From NCBI GenBank assembly GCA_021801945.1, contig JAKABE010000019.1:1-20766 (forward strand): DNA of 20,766 bases, read 5' to 3'. This document shows, piece after piece, positions 1 to 5,009 of this stretch (its first letter is position 1; each line of letters starts with the position of its first letter). Source of the stretch: Acidobacteriota bacterium. GTDB taxonomy: Bacteria; Acidobacteriota; Terriglobia; Terriglobales; Acidobacteriaceae. Below the pieces are notes generated by a model. That model ran no database searches. It had not been told where the DNA came from and worked only from the letters and a program-made list of their open reading frames with translations. The translations under genes were made by a program, and so were the position numbers.

Positions 1-1
1 G

Positions 2-688
2 CCTCTGGATGAGCCTCAGGAAGAGGCTGCAAAGAGGCTGGCCTGGGTGCAAGGAGTTCTGCTGCCAGGGAGCCGCTACGACATCGACCCGCAAAGATAT
101 GGCGAAGATCCAATTCCGGAGTGCGGTCCCGCGGACTCGGCCCGCACTGCCGTGGACGAGCTCCTGTTGCAGGACGCCTTCAACCTGCGCAAGCCGATCC
201 TGGCCATCTGCCACGGGGCACAAAGCTTGAACGTGTGGCGGAACGGCACGCTGATTCAGGACTTGAAGACAAAGGTCAATCATCGGGCGGGCCGGGAGGT
301 CGTAGAGGCACATCCAGTGCGAATCGCGGCGGGGTCGAGACTGAGCGGGCTCTTCAAGCCCGGTCAGCAGTCTGATGCGCGGCTAGGAGAGCCATTGGAA
401 GTCCAGGTCAACTCCAGCCATCATCAGGCCGTGCGTGTTCCCGGCGATAACCTGCGCGTGAGTGCGGTCTCGCCGGAAGATTGCGTGATTGAGGCATTGG
501 AGCTAGATGCTCCGGACCACTTCGTAGTCGCTGTCCAGTGGCATCCCGAACGGAGCTATGCGGCGAGCGCTTTTTCTCGCGCAATCTTTGCGTCCTTTGT
601 GGAGGCGGCAGAGGGTCGGCGACCGCCCGCAGCCAGCACTAGAGCTTCGCATCGAGGGGTGGAACCGCGGGAATCGGCCGCCAAGTGA
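2..688 (+). CDS. Class I glutamine amidotransferase, gamma-glutamyl-GABA hydrolase (PuuD-like, peptidase C26), 5' truncated by window
   Basis: The frame is open from base 2, so the gene begins outside the window; the GTG at 47 is an internal valine codon. The protein shows the family signature GVLLPGSRYDIDPQRYGEDP near the visible start. The nucleophile-elbow motif AICHGAQ has its cysteine codon at 209-211, and the C-terminal VQWHPE motif supplies the His (542-544) and Glu (548-550) of the Cys-His-Glu triad. Family members hydrolyse gamma-glutamyl amides such as gamma-glutamyl-GABA in the cytoplasm; the exact substrate here cannot be read from sequence. The elbow is CHG rather than the more usual CRG, which is tolerated in the family. 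The last 25 or so residues form a basic, low-complexity tail. Its stop TGA shares one base with the rsmG ATG (TGATG), so the two are probably translationally coupled. Confidence 0.88.
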   Translation, partial: PLDEPQEEAAKRLAWVQGVLLPGSRYDIDPQRYGEDPIPECGPADSARTAVDELLLQDAFNLRKPILAICHGAQSLNVWRNGTLIQDLKTKVNHRAGREVVEAHPVRIAAGSRLSGLFKPGQQSDARLGEPLEVQVNSSHHQAVRVPGDNLRVSAVSPEDCVIEALELDAPDHFVVAVQWHPERSYAASAFSRAIFASFVEAAEGRRPPAASTRASHRGVEPRESAAK

Positions 689-1332
689 TGAGAGAGGCAG
701 GAGATGCAGCTGGCGAGCGGTTAAATGCACTCCTAACCGAGGCTGGGTTAGAGGAGCTGGACACAGTTGGGCAGCGGCGCTTCGAGGATTATCTTTCGCT
801 TATTCTTCGCTGGAACTCTCGTGTCAATCTAACCTCGATCCAGGACCGAGAGGAGATTCTCTCCCGGCACTTCGTAGAGTCAATCGCCTGCGCACGCGGT
901 TTGCCTGCCGGAATCGCCACGCTGCTCGACGTCGGTTCCGGCGCCGGGCTGCCCGGAGTCCCCATCGCGATTTGCCGGCCGGAGATCGCGGTCACACTGG
1001 CTGAGTCGCAGGGCAAGAAGGCGGCATTTCTGCAAGAAACGGTGCGCGTGCTAGGAATCGCGGCAAAGGTATTCGCTCACCGCGCCGAGGAACTGGAAAT
1101 GGAGTTTGATTGCGCGGTGCTGCGGGCGGTGGAGCGGATGCCGCGAGCGGTGGAGACAGCCGCTCGCCTGGTCAAGCCGGGAGGGTGGCTTGGCCTAATG
1201 ACGACAGCCGGAACGGTTCAAGCGCTACACGCAGCGGCGGGGCCAGCGTTCTCCTGGGAGGCACCAGTTCGATTGCCAGGGGGTATCAACCGCCAACTCG
1301 ATCTGGGCCGACGGATCAGTTCTGCAGTTTGA
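688..1332 (+). CDS. rsmG: 16S rRNA (guanine-527-N7)-methyltransferase RsmG (GidB)
   Basis: This 214-residue protein is the usual RsmG length. RsmG uses S-adenosylmethionine to make m7G527 in the 530 loop of 16S rRNA. Visible motifs are RWNSRVNLTS (41-50), the RHFVES segment (60-65), and the SAM-binding loop LLDVGSGAGLPG (79-90). I prefer ATG at 688, which overlaps the upstream stop, to the GTG at 685; both are in frame and differ by one residue. There is no good Shine-Dalgarno sequence, consistent with coupling to the preceding gene. The C-terminal end after LPGG looks slightly atypical. RsmG next to parA and parB is a common bacterial arrangement, often close to the replication origin. The 3' end overlaps by 17 bases the stop end of a convergent relic gene. 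Confidence 0.95.
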   Translation: MREAGDAAGERLNALLTEAGLEELDTVGQRRFEDYLSLILRWNSRVNLTSIQDREEILSRHFVESIACARGLPAGIATLLDVGSGAGLPGVPIAICRPEIAVTLAESQGKKAAFLQETVRVLGIAAKVFAHRAEELEMEFDCAVLRAVERMPRAVETAARLVKPGGWLGLMTTAGTVQALHAAAGPAFSWEAPVRLPGGINRQLDLGRRISSAV

Positions 1333-1733
1333 TCTCGACGAGCGCCCGAACGGCTTTCAGGTCTCCCGGCTTCCGAACGACGAGACGGATGCTGGTTCCT
1401 TCGGCATATCGCCTGGCTTCTGCGAGGTCCTTGAGGAGACTCTTGGATAGATCGCTGGCGCGCGCGGCAGCAACGGCCTTGTCGTCGAGGACAAGGCTGA
1501 CCCCAAAGCAGTCCGCAGAGGGACTCACGTACAGGATGGTTCGTTTTCCAAGGACGGGCTGCAGGGTCCACAGCCGTACTTTAGCGTGGGGCACTGCCAA
1601 TTAGCGCATGCAATGCCCTGAGCGGAGTGCCCGGAGAACCCCCCCAGGTTGTGACCGAGCCGCGAACAACTGAGGAGACCTCTTTGCCAGACGGTCGATG
1701 TTCTTTGCCGATGAATGCGTTCTGAATTTCCAC
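1316..1733 (-). pseudogene. Frame-broken DUF3788 family gene
   Basis: The best preserved part is the C-terminal two thirds (about 1570 down to 1316), containing KRTILYVSPS, FGVSLVL, AVAAARASDL and RRYAEGTSIRL, which I recognise as DUF3788, a small family of unknown function of about 140 residues. A TAA lies directly before this frame at 1601-1603, so the family's N-terminal third is missing from it. That third can be found upstream in two other frames: a GTG at 1733-1731, preceded by GAGGTG, opens a frame reading VEIQNAFIGKEHRP, and another frame gives NWQCPTLKYG at 1602-1573, immediately before WTLQP resumes at 1570. The total span of 418 bases equals about 139 codons, the length of an intact member. 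I infer at least two indels, one between about 1665 and 1605 and one near 1571-1575. Sequencing error is the main alternative. The family assignment is from memory of conserved motifs. Confidence 0.68.
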
Positions 1734-2169
1734 GATTCACCTCACTTGGATCTTCTCGAAGAACCGCCTGTCCTAAGTCATGAGTGGGGCTGTGCTCGCG
1801 AATCCGATGGCAAATTGAGAGCTTTGGGGGGATGGGCAGAGCCGGCTTTGAGGCAGCAGACTGAGGGAGGGCGCCACGACTCCAGTGAGGGGGATCCGCG
1901 CGTAAGTTCAGACGCCGCCACCGACAGCCTCCTACTGGGGTTGATTGGCGGCAATATTCCGAGACATTGAATGGACATGAAGTTCAAAATCTGCATTCGA
2001 ATTCCCGCTGCTGTTTGGAAGCAGGGCGCTTCCTTGAGTAGACCTGGTGGGTTGTGCCCTCGTTTGGGGATCGTAGAGGCAGTGAAGGCTGAGTGTTCTG
2101 TCGGGGATGTGCGATGCGGAGGGGGACGACGTAAAGAGGGCTAGAAGCGGGATGATTTGCTCCTCGGTC

Positions 2170-2185
2170 TGTTCCACGTGGAACA
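2170..2185. promoter_or_regulatory. parS centromere site 1
   Basis: The sequence is TGTTCCACGTGGAACA, a perfect 16-bp palindrome matching the general parS pattern TGTTnCACGTGnAACA. It is the loading site for the ParB CTPase clamp. Here the palindrome extends without mismatch to 26 bp (2165-2190). It lies about 310 bases upstream of the parA start and 1.6 kb from parB. Confidence 0.93.
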
Positions 2186-2216
2186 GACCGGGAATGGAGT
2201 GCCAGAATGGAGAGAC

Positions 2217-2232
2217 TGTTCCACGTGGAACA
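2217..2232. promoter_or_regulatory. parS centromere site 2
   Basis: This is a second exact copy of TGTTCCACGTGGAACA. Its centre is 47 bp from the centre of the first site. Unlike site 1, the symmetry stops at the 16-bp core. Two close sites beside parA/parB fit a chromosomal partition locus. Confidence 0.93.
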
Positions 2233-2415
2233 AAGCCCAAATTGGGCAGAATTCTGAATCGGTCCGAAGCTGGAGGGAAAACACAGCCGGGCCTAAAAAG
2301 CAAAAGATTTCCACTGCGGCAGACTTTTACACGGTGAAGGTAAGTGCGAGCGCTCCTGGTCGAACCCTTTTTGCTTCAGTATCTTACTGTGTGGGCTTTG
2401 CCCGTGCCGTGGAGA

Positions 2416-2444
2416 CTTTCCACAGTTTTGGCAAGTTCTCCACA
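2416..2444 (+). other. Two DnaA-box-like nonamers
   Basis: CTTTCCACA (2416-2424) and TTCTCCACA (2436-2444) are one to two mismatches from DnaA boxes (TTATCCACA or TTTTCCACA), in the same orientation and exactly 20 bp apart, about 50-75 bases upstream of the parA start. They could bind DnaA as an origin fragment or as a regulatory site for parA. Two degenerate boxes can arise by chance. Confidence 0.25.
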
Positions 2445-2492
2445 ATTCAAGGGTCTGCATGAGGCTTGCCCCGCCCTTTAGTCTGGAATGCC

Positions 2493-3338
2493 ATGGGTAA
2501 GGTACTCGGCATCGTCAACCAGAAAGGTGGTGTGGGCAAAACCACGACGGCGATCAATCTGTCAGCGTGTCTTGCGATCCATGGCCTTCGTGTGCTCCTG
2601 GTGGATAGCGATCCCCAAGGCAACGCCTCCTCTGGCCTTGGTTTTCAGCGGGACGACAGCCGCCGTTCGACCTACGATGTGCTAATGGGCGAGAGCCAGG
2701 CGGAGCAAGTCATCCTGCCCACCGAGGTCGAACAGCTTTGGCTGCTGCCTGGATCGAAGAATCTGACCGGAGCGAACATCGAGCTGGCTGGCGCCGAAGA
2801 CCGCGCATTGCGTTTGCGCCAGGCTTTGCAGCCACTCCGGGACAAATTCGACCTCATCATTTTGGACTGCCCGCCGGCGCTGGATCTGCTTACATTGAAC
2901 GTCCTGGCCGCCGCCGAGACTCTGATTGTTCCGATGCAGGCGGAGTACTTTGCCCTGGAAGGGATCTCGGAGTTGATCTCCACCCTGGAGCGGGTCCGCG
3001 GTGCATTCAACCCAGGCCTGGCGATTGAGGGGGTTTTGCTGACCCTCTACGACGACCGCACCAATCTGGCCCAACAGGTAACGGAGACGCTGCGCGAGCA
3101 CTTCCGCGAACGGCTTTATCGGACCGTCATTCCGCGCAACATCCGGCTGGCGGAGGCACCGAGCCACGGCAAGCCCGTGGCCCTTTACGATGCGCGGTCG
3201 CGGGGCACCGAGGCCTACTTTGAGCTGGCAGGGGAGTTCATGGCCCGGAACAAGATGGAGAGCCCGCGCGAATCTGAACGCCGGACTTCAGCTTCGGTCC
3301 GGCAGGAGGCAAAGGTCCGATTCTGGCCCTATTCGTGA
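2493..3338 (+). CDS. parA: Chromosome partitioning ATPase ParA (Soj/MinD-type)
   Basis: ParA is a dimerising ATPase that binds the nucleoid non-specifically and moves ParB-parS complexes. The 281-residue product begins [20 protein letters not shown]. The deviant Walker A box KGGVGKTT is at residues 11-18 with its signature lysine at 11. The Walker A'/switch region [16 protein letters not shown] is at 35-50, Walker B LIILDCPP at 121-128, and the conserved [15 protein letters not shown] at 214-228. I chose ATG 2493 because the motif normally starts about ten residues from the N terminus; the TTG at 2466 would add nine unmatched residues. The ribosome-binding site is weak (GGA at 2485). The protein is about 25 residues longer than B. 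subtilis Soj, ending in a charged tail (from about residue 252). parB follows on the same strand but after 413 bases rather than the usual few. Confidence 0.96.
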   Translation: MGKVLGIVNQKGGVGKTTTAINLSACLAIHGLRVLLVDSDPQGNASSGLGFQRDDSRRSTYDVLMGESQAEQVILPTEVEQLWLLPGSKNLTGANIELAGAEDRALRLRQALQPLRDKFDLIILDCPPALDLLTLNVLAAAETLIVPMQAEYFALEGISELISTLERVRGAFNPGLAIEGVLLTLYDDRTNLAQQVTETLREHFRERLYRTVIPRNIRLAEAPSHGKPVALYDARSRGTEAYFELAGEFMARNKMESPRESERRTSASVRQEAKVRFWPYS

Positions 3339-3451
3339 CGGTGGCTTGACCTCGGCGAGCGAACCGATGGCCGGTGTCCGCCGGAACTGGGGACCATGGG
3401 CGGGTGGTAGTGAGGCTAAAGGCGTGGAAAGAAGTTCATCAGGGAGAAACG

Positions 3452-3611
3452 GGTTGCGGAAAAACACCCAACAAGAGGGAGATCGAGACCGCTTAATTCA
3501 GCGGGATCCAGGGTTCTGTCTTTCTTTTGCAGCACTTACGGCCCGAGATCCAGAGGATGCCCCGCCGTTCCTTTTTACAGCACATTGTTCAGAGCGAGTT
3601 TTTCCGCAACC
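3452..3611. repeat. MITE-like element with 14-bp terminal inverted repeats
   Basis: GGTTGCGGAAAAAC at 3452-3465 and its exact reverse complement GTTTTTCCGCAACC at 3598-3611 bracket 132 bases, giving a 160-base unit with no coding potential. I see no clear target-site duplication at the edges. The right half resembles a sequence downstream of parB. Short inverted-repeat elements ending in GTTGCGGAAAAAC-like sequence are, from memory, common between genes of Acidobacteriaceae; this is unverified here. Confidence 0.55.
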
Positions 3612-3615
3612 TGTA
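3532..3615. repeat. Diverged intergenic repeat, copy A
   Basis: This stretch shares ordered blocks with 4815-4886: GCACTTACGG (3532-3541), TTTTACAG (3573-3580), AGCGAG (3593-3598) and TTTTCCGC (3600-3607), then GTA. The order and spacing of the last three blocks agree in both copies; the first gap is longer here. It forms the right half of the inverted-repeat element at 3452-3611. Confidence 0.5.
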
Positions 3616-3702
3616 ATACCCTGTCGATTCTGTTGATCCTATCGGTGCGGAACCCAGAGGGCGTCCCGCAAGGTCAATTATTGAACCTGCCTGCACCACC
3701 GG

Positions 3703-3716
3703 CCGTTCGGGAACGG
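3703..3716. repeat. Small inverted repeat upstream of parB
   Basis: CCGTTC-GG-GAACGG is a perfect 6-bp inverted repeat with a 2-base centre, ending 35 bases before the parB start. It could be an operator or chance symmetry; there is no T tract, so it is not an intrinsic terminator. Confidence 0.25.
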
Positions 3717-3751
3717 GGGCTGCTTGCGCAGAGCTTGAGGATGGAAGAAGA

Positions 3752-4645
3752 ATGAGTATCGCTGCCACGGAAACCAAACGACGAGCCCTTGGGAAGGGGT
3801 TGGACTCGCTGCTTCCTCGGGTCCATGCCCCCGTAGCTGGCGAAGCCGAGGGCGGCAGCCCCCGCGAGATTCTGTTAGATCAGATCGATCCCAACCCGTT
3901 CCAGACACGCTCGCGCATTGCCGCGGAGCAATTGGCTGAACTGGCAGCCTCAATCACCGCCAACGGCGTGGTCCAGCCAGTGCTGGTGCGTCCGCTCGCG
4001 AACGGGCGATTCCAGCTCATTGCCGGCGAGCGGCGCTGGAGGGCCTCGCAGCTTGCTGGGAAAGCCACGATTCCGGCCATCCTGCGCCAGGTCTCGGACG
4101 AACAGGCGATGGAGATCACCATCGTCGAAAATCTGCAACGCGCAGACTTGAACCCAATGGAGCAGGCGCGGGCCTTCGAGCGGCTGGCACGCGAGTTCCA
4201 CATGACCCAGGAACAGATGGCCCAACGCACCGGGAAGGATCGCGCGACGGTAGCCAACTTTCTGCGGTTGTTGAGACTACCCGCGACAGTGCAGACACGG
4301 GTTGAGTCCGGCGAGCTGAGCTTTGGCCACGCACGAGCGCTGCTGGCCTTCGAACATGCGGAGGAGATCGAGAGAGCAGCGCAGCGAGTCGCTTCACTTT
4401 CGCTTTCTGTTCGCCAAACAGAGGGCTATGTGCAGGGGCTTCTGCACCCGGAACACAAGGCAAAGAAGGAGTCGAAAGCTGAAGCTCCCAGCGACCCCAA
4501 TGTCCGCGACGCCGAGGAGCGCTTGCAGCGAGCTCTTGGCCTGAAGGTGCACATTGAGGATCGCAAGGGCCGAGGACGGGTCATCTTCGAGTACGCTGGC
4601 CTGGAAGACTTTGACCGGCTGATGGAGCGACTGGCGGCGGAGTAA
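3752..4645 (+). CDS. parB: Chromosome partitioning protein ParB (Spo0J family, CTP-dependent parS clamp)
   Basis: ParB binds parS, uses CTP to close as a sliding clamp and spreads along DNA; its N terminus stimulates ParA ATPase. The 297-residue product has the N-terminal ParA-contact peptide RRALGKGLDSLLP (10-22). The CTPase domain includes NPFQTR (48-53) and the arginine-rich GERRWRA (92-98), followed by ENLQRADLNPMEQA (126-139). The helix-turn-helix is around MTQEQMAQRTGKDRATVANF (151-170), and a C-terminal dimerisation segment follows a lysine/alanine linker. Start ATG 3752 is preceded by GGAAGAAG (3743-3750). The cognate parS sites are upstream of parA in the same window. The gene is followed by non-coding sequence and then an unrelated promoter. 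Confidence 0.97.
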   Translation: MSIAATETKRRALGKGLDSLLPRVHAPVAGEAEGGSPREILLDQIDPNPFQTRSRIAAEQLAELAASITANGVVQPVLVRPLANGRFQLIAGERRWRASQLAGKATIPAILRQVSDEQAMEITIVENLQRADLNPMEQARAFERLAREFHMTQEQMAQRTGKDRATVANFLRLLRLPATVQTRVESGELSFGHARALLAFEHAEEIERAAQRVASLSLSVRQTEGYVQGLLHPEHKAKKESKAEAPSDPNVRDAEERLQRALGLKVHIEDRKGRGRVIFEYAGLEDFDRLMERLAAE

Positions 4646-4942
4646 GGGCGCCGGAGACGTTTCCAGCATCATTTTGGAGCAAAACCACCCTCCCGGACCG
4701 GCCGTGGGTGCCCTTGAAGGGTAGGGCCTTCACGAGCTGCCCAAGCACAGGGAGCAACGAGCGAAGAGCGGCAGAGAGCATTTCTCAGGGCCGAGAGACC
4801 GCCTTGATTCTTCGGCACTTACGGTGCGGTCGAAGCCGTGCGCTTTTACAGGACAATGCTCTTAGCGAGCTTTTCCGCTGCGTGTACAGCCCCTGAGGGC
4901 AAGTTCATTTTGAAATGACTCACTACCGCTAAGCCCTCAGGA
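4646..4942. other. Non-coding gap between parB and the GH31 gene
   Basis: About 300 bases have no supported gene. The only structure I can support is the diverged repeat copy at 4815-4886. No intrinsic terminator with a T tract is visible after parB. Confidence 0.5.
4815..4886. repeat. Diverged intergenic repeat, copy B
   Basis: It shares with copy A (3532-3615), in order, GCACTTACGG (4815-4824), TTTTACAG (4844-4851), AGCGAG (4864-4869) and TTTTCCGC (4871-4878) with a terminal GTA. The left inverted-repeat arm found with copy A is not evident, so this is probably a truncated or older copy. Confidence 0.5.
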
Positions 4943-4972
4943 TTGACTAGAGCGGGTTCCAGTGCCTAGGAT
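4943..4972 (+). promoter_or_regulatory. Sigma70-type promoter of the GH31 gene
   Basis: TTGACT (4943-4948) and TAGGAT (4967-4972) are separated by 18 bp. They match the -35 consensus at 5 of 6 and the -10 at 4 of 6. The expected transcription start near 4979 gives a leader of about 30 bases that contains the AGGAGGTG ribosome-binding site. This also argues against the in-frame GTG 4962 and ATG 4971 as starts. Confidence 0.6.
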
Positions 4973-4993
4973 GGGTTCCGTTTGTCTTCGGCC

Positions 4994-5001
4994 AGGAGGT
5001 G
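4994..5001 (+). promoter_or_regulatory. Shine-Dalgarno sequence deciding the GH31 start
   Basis: AGGAGGTG lies 8 bases before ATG 5010 and is a near-perfect match to the anti-Shine-Dalgarno sequence; it selects ATG 5010 over the upstream in-frame candidates. Confidence 0.8.
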
Positions 5002-5009
5002 AATTTCAA

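Larger units (their letters stand above)
1734..2492. other. Long non-coding region upstream of parA, holding parS
   Basis: About 760 bases carry no convincing gene on either strand; the short open frames have no recognisable motif and read through the parS palindromes. The right-hand part contains two parS sites (2170-2185 and 2217-2232) and two DnaA-box-like nonamers near 2416-2444. The left part (1741-2100) shows nothing I can name. The region between rsmG and parA/parB is a plausible place for partition-complex nucleation, but an origin of replication is not shown. Confidence 0.6.
3339..3751. other. Unusually long parA-parB spacer
   Basis: In most bacteria parA and parB are adjacent or overlap. 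Here 413 bases lie between them with no recognisable gene. The spacer contains an inverted-repeat element (3452-3611), a segment related to sequence downstream of parB (3532-3615), and a small inverted repeat at 3703-3716. ParB has its own strong ribosome-binding site, so separate expression is possible, although I cannot identify a convincing parB promoter. Confidence 0.6.

Noticed and set aside
2107..2462. Short open frames over the parS region
   Set aside because: They run through the parS palindromes, lack family motifs and have no convincing ribosome-binding sites.
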